Assembly: GCA_963457665.1 (NCBI GenBank)
Contig: OY735209.1
Coordinates: forward strand, 9,574,314 to 9,638,313
DNA: 64,000 bases
Direction: 5' to 3'
Source: Thysanoteuthis rhombus
Lineage: Eukaryota; Mollusca; Cephalopoda; Oegopsida; Thysanoteuthidae
The position numbers and the translations under genes were made by a program. The notes under the pieces are model-generated. The model saw only the letters and a program-made list of their open reading frames with translations, did not search any database and was not told the origin of the DNA. Shown here piece by piece: positions 24,101-37,464 of the stretch (positions within the stretch are counted from its first letter, which is position 1; every line of letters begins with the position of its first letter).

Positions 24101-27100
24101 GACAAGGAAACATGAGCTGAAATAGAAAAGAAAATGGAAGTGAAATCAAGAATTTGTTGTAGCTGACGCTTATTGTAGGAAAAGCGGGTTCTCCTTGAAA
24201 CTTATGCATTGCATTTGAAGGGGAAGCAGTTGTGTAACCAAGATTGCTCAACTTGCAAATCAACTCAACACAACATTTATTTTGGATTGTCCCCTTTGAA
24301 TGAGAACATGAAATCAAATTCACTTTTAAATTCATATAAAGAAAATAGGAAGTCATTTTCAAGAGAAATAACTCCACACTGAAATCATCTCCTTTTAAAT
24401 ATTAGGTGAATTTTTTCTATTCTAAAATTCAATTCACGGTAGAGTTCCGCTATTTTTAAGATATTCAGTGAAGAATTCCACTGTCAATTACAAGTGGTTT
24501 ATGAATTTGAGATTCAATTCCATTTTCTTGGTATAATGTGTCATCATCAGAATAGTGTTCCTTTCTCAGCCTCTGATCAGAGTGGAGTATCTGATCTTCA
24601 GTCATGTTCTCATCTTTGGGTAGGATGTCGCATACATGAGATGAATCTAATCCAAAAGATTCTAACCTCAGGGTAGCACTTCCCCATTGCAGCAATAGAG
24701 TTGGGAATAGTCCTAACGCTTTTGTTACATTGGTTGCGAAAACTGGACAATTCCCCACCCAACACACACATGGGACCCAACGTTAAACTGATCTTGCGTC
24801 ATATTTTGTCCTCATGGGTGTGAATGGGGTGTATAAATCTCATCAAGGAGATGTTTACGGGGAAGGAGAATACAATTAGGAGGGCAGGCTGTTTTTTGAA
24901 GAGTGCACATTGAATCCAACTTTTAGTCTTGGTGCCCTTCTGTAGTAGCTTAGCAAAAGCTAACAGTCAAGGCGACTGCCAAGCTGCAGGTTTTTTGTCA
25001 GAGTGAACTTCTCTTAGATGAACTGCTTTATAGGGATGGTGTGCTTCATCTGCCCTACTATCATAGCTGGTGTCTGGGAAGTGGATCCATTTCCCTAAGA
25101 GTATTAGTGCAAAGTGATCACTAACTACCTCAGCCGATTCTATCTTTTACTCTTTTAATTTGGGAATAATCTCTGTAGGAAAAGTCCACAAGGGGTAAGC
25201 AGCTAGAGAATAGTGGACATCTGCAACAAAGGGGTCAAGCAGAAAACGAATATTCATGGGAATTCGTGATGGTCAGCAAACATAAACAAACATCAACAAA
25301 AACAAAACTGGAAAAAAAGTCAATGTGCAGATTATTAAAACAAAAAAGGGTGGGGTCAAAGACGGGTGGTGGTGGTTAAAAAAACAAAAAAAACATTTGA
25401 AGGACAGATCCCAAAACTGTCCATAATGGAGTGCCAGAAGGTATTGGGTTTTCATTCTTCTCCATGATAGCAGAGGTCAAAGTATTTATCCGCCACTCCC
25501 TGAAGACGAATTTGATACAAGGCTAGGTTCAATGTGGGGCCTTACACATGTACAGGTGTTGGGTGACAAAATTGTCCAGTTCCCTCAGTGCTTGGCTCTG
25601 GTACACCTCAGGCATTAACACTGACCCCTGAAAGTGCAATGAGAGGTGCAGCCTGGTGGAATGGTATCCCCCTACCCTAGGTCTGAACGGTTGCTTATTC
25701 TTGGCCACAAATGACAGTAGAGATCTGGTTGGCTCTACAAGATAAGTTCCTCTTTAGATATGAATAATGGACAGGCTTGTGTGAAATTTGTGGCATAGTG
25801 ACTTGGCCAATATTTTGTGTATGCATTGACATTTACTATGATATTGGAAACACTTTGATGCAGATGGAAAAAACCATTTCTGATTTTCTGCCCAAAATGA
25901 TGTTCATTTTTTATAACTGAAGATCAGCAATGCTAAACAGGTTGAAAGATGAGAAGTGCACATAGTCAGCCTCACTCTCTTGTTGCTGTCTGTCTGGGGC
26001 CTGAGGCAAGATACAGAACAGCTTGAGACAGACCTGGGCGTAGCGGACGACTAGAGTGCTCTGCATTTCATGCCATGCTCCCCAATGCATAGGGGTTTGA
26101 ATTCAGAGTTGTCACTCTCCTAGAATAGCTGTCTAGCAAGCCTGAAGGCTGTTCTGCAATATACCCGTAACTAAAGAGAGAGAGAGAGAGAGAGCTAGAT
26201 TCATGCCTTTCCTAAAGACAAGATATTTGGAATAAGATCTTCTTCCATAATTATTAGGAGAAAAGCACTCCATGGTAAGGGCTACATCATTCTTAAGAAT
26301 AAATGATGGGCCATTCAAATCTTTTAGATTTGATGACTTCGACAGCTGGTGTCAGAAAAACAAACACAGCAAAGATAATCTTGAACTAACTGCCCCAAGG
26401 ATTGGAATATACAAGAGGGATCCATATTAGTAAATTTCGGAAGTCCAAATTCCAAGAGAATGAAAATGACAAAATAGTAGTTTTCAATTTAAAAGCACAA
26501 AAAAGAAGAAAGAGAAAACAATGAGTGGATCTTTGGGTAGTAAGAGAAAAAAAATTCTATTTTCACCTTTTGCTTGAGTTCACTGGTTCTGGATTCAAAC
26601 AAATGTTCAAGTTTCAGTGTGTCTATTTTGATTGGTGCAAGCTTATTCCAGATGGTTTCGCCCTTTGTGACGGGGTGAGGGATGTTATTTTGTAACGGTC
26701 TCCAATGAAGCTTGAGGGTCTTTTTGTTTTTCTTAATGGTGCTAGGAGATGAAGTTGGAGGCATTCCCATGCCAGGTGGTGGAGGGGGCGGAGGCATACC
26801 ACCTCCCATCACAGGTGGAGGCGGAGGAGGCATACCTGGTGGCGGAGGTGGTGGGGGCATGCCTCCCGGAGGAGGTGGTGGCGGCGGGGGCATGCCTCCC
26901 GGAGGTGGTGGGGGCATACCGGCGGGGGCTGGCGGAGCCGCAAAAATATCCACGTCCTCGTCAGGCTTTAGATCTGAGAAGTCCATGTTCTTGATCCGGA
27001 GCGGCCGGCAGAGGCGCTTGTGGATCTTCTCCCACTCGATGTCCCCTTCTGTCTTTTTCGGCTCAGGTTTCGGGATCTCTGGCAATTTGGGCTGAGGTGC

Positions 27101-27187
27101 TGAGGGTGCCGCTGGTGTCGCAGGTGCTGGTGTCACCTTTGGACTCAAGTCCCCGATCTTCTTGTTGAAGATCGTCGACTTATCATC

Positions 27188-27218
<31 letters not shown>

Positions 27219-30200
27219 GGTGGTGGTGGAGGGGTCGGCTCGGGAGTGACAGGTGTCTCCTCGGGCTTCGGCTTGAACCGCTGCCGGATGCTGTTGATAG
27301 CTTTCTCCTCCATGAGATCCGCCTGCTCTTGCTCTTTGCGTTGCTGGATCAACTGTGCTTGTTTTTGCAGATAAATCCGCTGTTGTTGCTGCAAATGTTG
27401 CTGCTGCAGCTGCTGCTGCTGTTGCAACTTTTGTTGTTGCTGCAACTGTTGTTGTTGTAGCTGCACCTTTTCTTGTTGTTGTTGCAGCTTCAGTTGATCC
27501 TGCTGATCCTGCATTTGTTGTTGCAGTTGTGTCTGTTGCTGCTGCTTTTGTTGTTGCACAGCCCTGTAGCCGACCATTCGGGGTTTATTCTGAGCCTGCT
27601 GCTCCGCGGTCGCATCTGCCAGCTCAGCCTTGGCTTGAACATTCAGGCTGTTCCTCCAGGTCTCGTCATCTATTTCATCCTCCTTCGTGGGTTCGTATGC
27701 TCCAATTCCCATTTTCTGTTCCCGCCATTTTTGGATTGGGGACAAGTTCTCCTTCTTGTCTTGCTCCACAAGAGTGTCAACTAAAAAGAGTGGGTGGAAA
27801 AAAAAATAAGATTAGTTTCTCTGGTTTTTCTCTTTCATAAAACAATATATGAATGAATACAAAAATGATTATTAGCCTTATGATATATGATATGGTCAGA
27901 CTATTTCCCTGGTCTACGAGTTCATTTGTGTTCTAAGATGTGGAATCACTCAGGGGAAAATGCTAAATTGGACTGGACATGTCACATCTATTTGGTTGTA
28001 GATCTTGATGGTGTTTCTGATGTACATTGAATTACTTCGCTTGCATTCAGATGATCTGTTTACTTTTTCTGAGGAATCCATCATGATGAGAGGCTCCCAG
28101 ATGCTATTGATGTCAATGCTCTATCTGCTGATAGGTTCTACAGGAAAAAGTATGTGTGTCGCTTCCTTCAAGTGTTGTCTTTGCTGTGTACATCAAAAAC
28201 ACAGCCCAGATATACCGAGTTGTGATTCCGCATTTTAGAATTAGGAAAAAAACCCAACAAAGTCTGGAGAGTACACGGATGAGACGTTGCAAACAGATGA
28301 ACATGTAGATGATAGAAATAGTCTGACCACATCATACATAATGATTAATAGACTCCGTCTATCAAAATCCAAACAAAAATTATCATTAGCCAATTTATCA
28401 CCATTTTTTAGAGTGCAAATTAACAACAATATCAATCAATCCTTCCCAGACTGACCTACCTGATCTGGCTGGCTGAATGCATTGTTTTTTTTTTCTTCCA
28501 CCTGAATCTGGCAGGGTGCTTTGAAATTAGCGATATGATTGAATTCAATGAGTAAAAATGCTTCTAGCATATAGCCTGGGCATAATCCCACCACAATATA
28601 TATGGTAGAGTGGGTTTACTTGGGTAGATAGCTCGCGAACTGAATTTAAATTTAGGCAGTGGTACGTACAACTTATGAGAATGCCAAACTGATAAACCAC
28701 TAAAAATCTAGTGGAGGCAAGGATAAATCTTATTATATGAATTTGATTATAGTTCTTTTTTTTTATTTCTGTTCTAAACCCCTTAAAAACAGACATAAAG
28801 AGCTGAAATTTTAATATTTTTGTAGCTTAGATATAGAGCTTCAAATAAACTGTATATTAAATGTGAACTAATGGTCAATTTCAATAGTTCAATCAGCTAT
28901 TTATGTTCACCTTGACCATCATCTGATATTGGTATGCTATACTTTTTGAGAGTTCTATGTCTAAGCTACAAGATACTAAAATTTCAGCCCTCTAGGTTTG
29001 TTTTTAAATGTTTTAGAGCAAAAAAAAAAAAATGAACCTAGGCTGAATTCATTAGCTGTGCCCACACTTAAAACAGGTGAAATTTAGAAATACATTCAGT
29101 CTGGAAAGGGTTAAGGATTGATCTTTTTTTTTTCAAAGCTTGAGGCCACACATTTCATAATACTTCCTTTTGGTAACATAAAAGCAGAGAATTTACCTCA
29201 ATAGTCCGTTGCGAATCATAACTTTACAAATTCGGCAGAATACACCGATTGAGACATAATCCCAGAAATGTAAGCAATAAAAACTAGAATAATCACCTGA
29301 AATATACAGGGTGAGCATAAAATCTATCGCAGATGTGAGATATATTTTGATACTAGTGAATGCAGCACCACTTTCACAGTAAAAAAAACAAGAACCATAA
29401 AGTTCAACAATACATCCACCACCTATATCAGTGAATTCCAATTTCAAAGGGATTATGAACAAAGTGATAGAAACACTACTAGTTCTGATTATAGTAGGTG
29501 GAGGAAGAAGAAAGTGAGGATTGTTCAGAACTATCCTAACCTTCCTCTCCTTTTTCCTCCTACTGCTACTACTACTACCACAACTAATAATGCTACAACT
29601 ACTTTGTTCAGGATCCTTTTGAAATCAGAAATCCAAGATATGGATGTAAGGATGGTGTACGCATCATTGAACATACAATTCTTGTTAAGATATGATTGTT
29701 CATAACCAGACTTTATGCTCACCCTCTATTCATTCAGAAGTGTTACATCCATCCTTGATAATCTAAGTTGATGACATTTCAACGATAGAAGACAAAATAA
29801 TTTTTCTAGTGATAAAATTCTTTCTTTTAACATTCTAAATTGCTTTTTGCTGATTTATCAGTATTTACTAAACTGGGCTTAGTCTGGCACAAGGCCAATT
29901 TTTGTTGCTTTATCTTCATTTTCTTACTTTTTTATTGCAACATTATTAGCTGGTCTAGTCTTCAGGAATTAGTCTTGTCAGGAGCGACTTCTTTATTCCC
30001 ATTTCAAGCTGTTTACTTTAACTCTCACATTCATAAAAGTTTTCAAAGGAATTCTATCAAGGGACCTGTCTTTAACTTCATCAACTGAAGAGTTCCACTG
30101 TCAATACAAGTGGTTACAAGTGGTCCATGAATTCAAGAGGAAAGAGTACAGTGAATCAGCGATAGGAAGGTAACGGAAAAAAATGAAGAAACTGACCCAA

Positions 30201-33200
30201 AACTGATAAAATGCTTTGTCCCAATATCTAAAAGACTACTCGAGGAAATTACTTATATCAAGTTTTGTTCCAAACTGACAACTCTCCAGTGTCTGGTTGT
30301 GTCTTGAAACTTTTCTTAAAGCTGTTTTATTCAATCTATCCTCATAGTTTATAAGCAAATTTTTCTGTTTATATTTCTGTTTGCACTCAAACGGGACGAT
30401 CTCATTGGTTGATTTACCTTCCTATCATGACAAGACAATGGAAATTATGTCATAAAAACTCTTAAGACTTCCTGTCTGATCACCCATTAAAACAGCTTAA
30501 GATGAATTCAGAATAGAAAAAAAATCTCTGAAAAACCCAAATAATCTTCAAAATAGGATACTCGAATCATTCAAAATAAATCACCTAATAAAATAGCTTT
30601 AGGCTCTCTAGCACCAATCCATATGCAAATAACTCTGCTATTTTAGACATGTATATTCTAGTCTATATCAAAAAGATCTGATTTTCCGTATGTTCGTACG
30701 TTTGTTACCATAACACGGCAAAAACGGCACGGCACATCACATCATAGCGAGATTCTTGTTAGTGCAATATCGTCACAAAAAATACAAATGCGTACATTGT
30801 GAATTGAAAACAGTAAGGATGAATACAACGATGAATGAAATTTTAAGCAAAGATTTGAAATTTCTATTGTATTTGCCAGCCTATAAAACGCATGATCTTC
30901 AAGACTATTTGGTGTGGGTAGAATAGCAGCTGACCACAGACCCCAGACCCCTGGCCCCCAGAAATGTCAGAGATTTCAAGCGCATTGAATGCTGAGGGAA
31001 ATTTAAATAGTTAAAAGAAAAAAAAGAAAATAATAAAAATCTAAATCTGCGTGTTATATGCCAGCGAATATAATATTCAAAATTACAAAAGAATTATCAA
31101 AGAAAAGTAATTAAACTGAGAGAAAGTGACTAGAAATAATGAATTATTACTACTAATTATTTTCTAGTAATAATGAAGAGGATATAAGTACCAACAATTA
31201 ATGATAATGATAATTAGATAGAGCATTTATAAATTAGTCATAAGGAATTACTAAAATAAAAGGTAGTTGGAAAAAAAATAATGAAATAATCATAGAATGT
31301 GCATAAAAAAAAAAAATTGTAATAACAAAAGAATAATGATACTTAAATGTTTGATAACAAATTACGTTTAAGCAATGAATAGATAACAATTACAAAAAGT
31401 GAATATAAAAACCTGTTTTCAAATAAAATTACAAAAATCAACAAACTTTTAAATTAATCAATTTTCCTCTCCAATATATATATATACATAATATATATAT
31501 ATGGATGAACATATGGAAGACACACAGACAGGAGTGAGTGTAAAAAATGATTTCATTTCATTTTTACATTTATATATAATCAAGATTTGATGAGGAAATT
31601 TTATTTGATAACAGGTAGGCTAATACTGCATTTGACGGCACATAAGACCCTCTCAATTTTTCTCCCCCACCAAAAAAAAAAAAAAAAAGAAAAAATGGTG
31701 TAAGAGGCTGTCCAGCCCCATATTGGACAAAACCTGAGGAGTTAAAAAACCTTGGTGATTAATGAGAGGAATTCAGTGAAATACATTTTCTTTCAATATT
31801 CCACGCTGGAATAAGGGGAGGGGGAGGTGGGAGACGTCTTGTATGCCATCGAATACGGTAAATCATGCAATAGATTTGATCAATGTAATTTATCGTCTTG
31901 TAAGTGCTGCTTTTCATGCAAACAGTATTTCTATTGTGCCTGAAGAGAAAGTGTTGAGCAAGTTCAAAATGCAGGCATGAGCACAAATGTGCACTACAGG
32001 GTGATGGTCCAGAATCTTGTTTTCTAACAACCTACTGAATGCATTGGAAAGAAAGAAAAAAAAAAATGAAAAAAAAATGATAAGAATATGGCCTGTCCAG
32101 AAATTTCAATCATGTTTCAAGAGGAGACAAGGCATGTACATTAAAATTGGTCAAAATAGAGAAAGACAATGAAAACGATATTAACTTGCAATCATTGATT
32201 AATGAAGAAACATAACTCCCTAACGCTTTTCAGAATTACCTCCCTTGTATTGCCCACCCCCCGACTTCAATCTGGAGCAGCCTTTCTCAATCTTTTTATA
32301 CTGGATGAACCCTCGAAATAACTTGTGTATCTCAAGGACACCCAGCATAAAAATATTATATCTACAGCTAACAACATATCAGTGTGTGTTCAAAAGTTCA
32401 TAAGTATTATAATCGGAATAATATAAGGAATGGAAGAAAGTTTTCTATATACATTCTCATTTGGGTGAAAAAAAAAAAAAAAAAAAAGGCATCAGCTAGT
32501 CTTTTTCGTTGGTAAAAATTCTGGTGTTTCTAATGTCAAAAATCATCGAGACGGTGTCTGCTACAAGAAAAAACTCATGAAGTATATTGGGTGCGTTTTT
32601 TATGCACATTTTCAAAGAACTCATAATATTCTCTTACTAAATCTTAGGGTTCTATTGAACCTAAGTTGAGTAAAACTGGTCTAGACTTATTTTGGAAAGA
32701 AAAAAACTTTTGTTCAATCATTTACTGAAAAGATATTCAACTGCAGTATTCAACTTTTCATTGTGAATATCATGTCAATACAATTGAAGAAATCTGTATG
32801 TGTGTGTGCACTGCGATTAGTTGACAACTGGCCATTGTACGAAGTTGACATTCACCAGATATATCAGGCAGCATACAAGGCAGTGCAGTGCTGAGTTAGA
32901 AGTTGTTTGGATCAGCAGTTTGAGAAATCTGATGGAAACAAATAGGAAATTAAAGATTGAAGATCTTTTGCCATAGTTTCTATGAATTAAGTTGACTTCC
33001 ACTCTTTAGAATTTTCTAAATTGGCAGCACTGAAGAGAAATAACCAAAATACTTCAAGGCCTTAATTTCATATGAAGAACAGAAAATCATGTTACACGAC
33101 AATTATGGCAGGCTGCTCCACATATCATGATATCTGTCCCTTTCCAAACTTGCACCTTTGGAAGGGGTACCGCACTTATCAAATAAATTCGAAAAATGCA

Positions 33201-33918
33201 GCTGACTGACGAAACAGAGACTAAGAAGAAAAATTGTCTGTTAAAAATTTCATTGCAGAATAAATTCTTTGAAAGTACAGAATATGTTTCTCTGCAGAAA
33301 TATCCACCCAAAGAAACAAGAAATTACCAAGATGAACAATTAATTTCAGCTTTAGTGAATGCACAAATGAAACATTATCTACTTGCATTTTTTCCTTGAG
33401 AATGGAGAGAAATGTGCATTTTTGAATATTACTGATTATATTATAATGAGATGGATATTCAATCTGACAGAATAATTATAAGTACGTTATTTTTATTAGG
33501 AACTCTATTTGAACCTACACCCTGTCTTTGCATGATTTAGCTGGCAGCTTCACTCTGATGGTAAAGAGCAGAATTAAGATGGCTTCTCGGTGGACGCAGG
33601 TTTGATTCCTGCAGCAGCCCATTCTTTTAATTGCTTGTCGCTTTATGTTGTTGAGGCCAATCGACATATTCACAGTGTAAAAATGAGGTTCAGAAAGAAT
33701 TCCTAATAGAAATAACGTATTTATAATTATATCACTAAGTAGCAACAAATTTGAAAATTTCCATAATAGGTACTGAGATCAAAAATATCGGTAAATTTTA
33801 CTCTAATATTTTTTTTTTCTATTGTGAATTGATGGAGAATGGGAGATGGAAAAATAGGTTTTCTAATCACAGAAAAAATAGAATCAAATCATGTCTCATG
33901 TCTCTCATTGGGTGAGCA

Positions 33919-33966
<48 letters not shown>

Positions 33967-36900
33967 TAAACATGTACACACAATAGTGAGAGTACAGAAA
34001 AATAACTATTATCCAAACATGATTTAAAAGGTACTGTAATTGCGTTCAGCATGGCATCTTTTTCTTTCTTTAATGATTGGATCGGTTATCTGAACGAAAT
34101 AGTCCAACCCATCTTGTTTTGATAACCGAGGTTTCTCAGTAATTGTAATTCTGCATGCATACCACTATTCAGAAAACGGTGATGTGTGTGAAGAGATGTG
34201 TATAAGTGCAGACATAGATATTCGAGTGAACATAAATATAAGCATATACAAAACCACAGGTGCAGTCTAGCTTATGTGTAAAGGATTCTGGGTAGGTGTA
34301 TGATTTCATAATCACAAATATATATATATATAGATAGAAAATGAGGTCAAACAATAAATAGTGCTCGCACCAAGAAATATAAGCGGTATATACAGTTTTT
34401 GATTCAAGAAATTCAAAAATTCCAAACAACCACCGTACATGCAGGCGTATAAGTCGACTTTTTAAGCATCAAGTATTTTCCCTAGCGGATCATATTAGTC
34501 TGTTAAGACCCCATAATCATGACGCTCTGATAGACATGGATGCTGCCTCATGTTGGAGAGTCAACTTATTGGGCAAATATTAGACTATACTTGAATCAAC
34601 ACCTTAGCTTTGGGGGCGACTTATACGCCGGGATATACGGTATCTTGAATTTAATATTTCAAATCACTCATACTGGAGAACGGCGTTTTGATACTGGTGA
34701 CTGCGTCGTCATCTGTACAGAAAAAAAAGCAAAAAATTCTATTGATTGCTACTAATTGGTTTACATAATGCTACAATATTCATACTTATATCTAAGATGA
34801 TTTTCAAGATATGATTGTACATAATCATGGAAGGATCATAGACTTATTATAATGCTAACCCTATATGTATATATTTATATATATATATATATATACATAT
34901 AGATATGTGTGTGTGTAGTAATTGAAAGTCTGTCTTCGTTTCCAAATCTGCATTTGACGAATGACATTCAAGCAAGGAGGAAAGTGTTGGTGCCCTACAA
35001 GCAAATTATAGTTCACCGTGGCAGTACGGGAAGAGGACTTTCATTTAAAACATTTTCCCACAATGTTACTTGAAGGAAGAGGAGCAGGAGGAGGAGGAGA
35101 GTGGGTGAAAAGCAAAGCTGAACTTTTTCAGTTTCAGGAAACAACCAGTTGAACACACAAAATGTGCCAGGCCAAAAACTGTCCATCACTTCCTACCTTC
35201 TCGGCAATTTTCACTCACGTGCAGGAATATTTTCTCAAGTGCCAACTTCCAAGCACTCAGCATAAGATCAGAGCCAGATAAAGAGGCCATTTTTAACGAG
35301 AAGAGTCGTTATTTATAGAAAAAAAAAAAGGACGATGAAGTCTTCTAGGCTTTAGCTGGGAATTACTCAGTGGGTTCTGAACAACTCAAAGGTAACTCAG
35401 GTAATTAAATGAGAAGAGAATAGATGATAAAGAAAGTCGGTTTGCATTCTTGACTTGAGTATAGGGTGCTCATACATAAATAGGGTCCAATGATGAAGAC
35501 AAAAATGTTTTTCTCCTTGAATGATTTTTAAAAAGAATTTTCAAGGTTGGAATTGTACAAAAACAATCCCTTACGAAAAAGTCATACTTTTCATTCTCCT
35601 CTTCACTTATTTACTTTTTCTTCTCTTCAACCATTTAAAGCTTTCAAAATCTACTTAAGCTTATGTTGTTAGGCACACTGGACGTAGACCTTTTTTTTTT
35701 TTGTAAGCTCTTGACTTGTGCTCTACTGTGCCATTTTAGTTTGAACTTGTCAAGGTAGTCAGATTTGGATGTACAAAATTTGGCATTTGAAAAATTGTGA
35801 GCTATACAACGTTGTGCTGGTCCGGAATGAGTTGGCAGATGTTAATGCAATCTTGGTTTGTGATCTCAACCCTGACCAAGATTTTGTCAACTTCCGCTAA
35901 AGTTAGAAAAAAATGTCTAGTTCACTGCTTCTACTCAAAAGGAATTTAGTGTCATTGCAAAACACTTAATGATAACACCCTTTGTCCCCCTATACACGCA
36001 CAATAATTCTTACAGTTATCATGTGGTTGGTGTTTAATTCTCGGGGAAACAAGTGAAAAACATCTGTTCGAGAGGAAGCATACAAAGTTTCATTTTTATG
36101 CAACAAATGCAAAACATGGTCAGGTTATTGTCCTCCAATAGGAGAGAATCTAGTGAATCTAGAAAAAAAGCATTTTCAACAACTCATTGCACCAGTCTTA
36201 CTCACTGACTATCCAATCAAACCAGAATTTTGAAGCCGATTTTCAAGGCAGATGGGCTCTGCCCCCTTGAAAAAATTGTCACACAATCTTCAAATTCTTA
36301 TTAGGCCAAATGTTGAACTAAGCAAAGCTCAGTGAAAATCAAAACACTCAAAAATTCTAAAGGGTCACTTAGACCAGTATTTCAGAACTGGGGTCCCCGG
36401 ACTGCTGGGGAATATGTCAAATAATGCTCATGGACCTGCAGCATTGTTTCCTCTGAACCAGACATTGGGAATCTTGAAGCAGAGAAAGAAGCCTTATCCA
36501 TCGCTCTATCTAAAAACATAATTAATGTACACAGACTCGTACCATATACTAGAATTCAAATGAATGTAATACATTCAGAATTAATACGATTTTTGAAAGG
36601 TCAAAAAACTAAATGCTGAAAATAAGGACCCGGCAGAATATTTCCTTTGGAGATGGGGTGTTTGAGTTTTCTGTTTCGAAAACCACTAACTTGGACTGTC
36701 CTCTGATAGCTTCTTTGAAATTGGAAAAAATTTTTTTTATATGTTAGAGGATATAATTCTTTGTTACAGTCTACAGCCATATATACAGCCAAATCATGTT
36801 GAATACACTGGTTCTCGTGAGACCACCAAATGTCAGGCCTAGTCATCATCCAGATGGAAGGCCGTCTAAGAATACCAGGTGCTACATGCAGCAACAAGAT

Positions 36901-37411
36901 CGACCTGCAGCTGTCTCAGTTTATTATGCTAAGCCGTTGATTAACAAAGCATCTTGCCAAGCTAAGATCGGACAGTGCATCCCGTCGGTCCTTTCTCACA
37001 CACACGCGCTACTCAATGGAGGACACATTGCAGTGTGCTCTCTTGGGAGCCGTCATACTCGTATTCGAGTGGAAGCGATCACTCACTCAGCGTTTTTAGG
37101 CATGAACATTTAGAGAGTTGCAATGATATCTGTTCGCTGGTGCTTCTGTTAAGGATGAAGATAATTTGGATTTGTGCAGAAGAGAGACAGAAATGAATGA
37201 GAGTCAATAGTCTACTTGACATTCACGTTACGGATTGGTGCTGTTTACAAATCAGGCAGATATGTGCATTTAATGCAAAGGCGTGATGGTTGCACTTACA
37301 TGGAGGTGGAAAGAGAGAGAAAAAAAATCATTAACCCTTTCAAGTCTAACAAATTAAGGTGCTCAATGTCTGAATTAAAAAGTCAAAGTAGACTCCTGAA
37401 GGATATCTATG

Positions 37412-37464
<53 letters not shown>

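Larger units (their letters stand above)
7965..26566 (-). other. Intron 11 (18.6 kb): largest intron, transposon-rich
   Basis: Separates exon 11 from exon 12 inside FH2. Holds R1 copies, polypurine stretches (8885-9115, 10130-10260, 12170-12385), a perfect hairpin (11619-11660), a ~48-bp minisatellite (13507-13750), a mariner remnant (14922-15421), a hAT-like element (20478-20917), short direct repeats (21632/22285) and other patches. Regions 9800-13500, 16000-19250 and 22500-26500 hold little I can name. A patch at 24780-25760 is visibly less AT-rich, but no frame or termini were recognised. Confidence 0.75.

Noticed and set aside
24465..24767. 100-codon minus-strand open frame
   Set aside because: Overlaps the R2 repeat at one end and has no recognisable domain; probably chance.
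26489..27769. A 426-codon open frame that looks like a complete protein with its own start
   Set aside because: The apparent start is a GTG inside exon 11. Splice signals, phase and homology show that the frame continues from exon 10 and ends at the 26567 donor; the codons beyond are intron.
26712..27840. Plus-strand Gly-rich, Leu-rich and Ala/Val-rich open frames
   Set aside because: Antisense shadows of the FH1 and Gln-coding repeats.
36385..36470. CAGTATTTCAGAACTGGGGT, resembling a hAT terminus
   Set aside because: No inverted partner end was found within a plausible distance.
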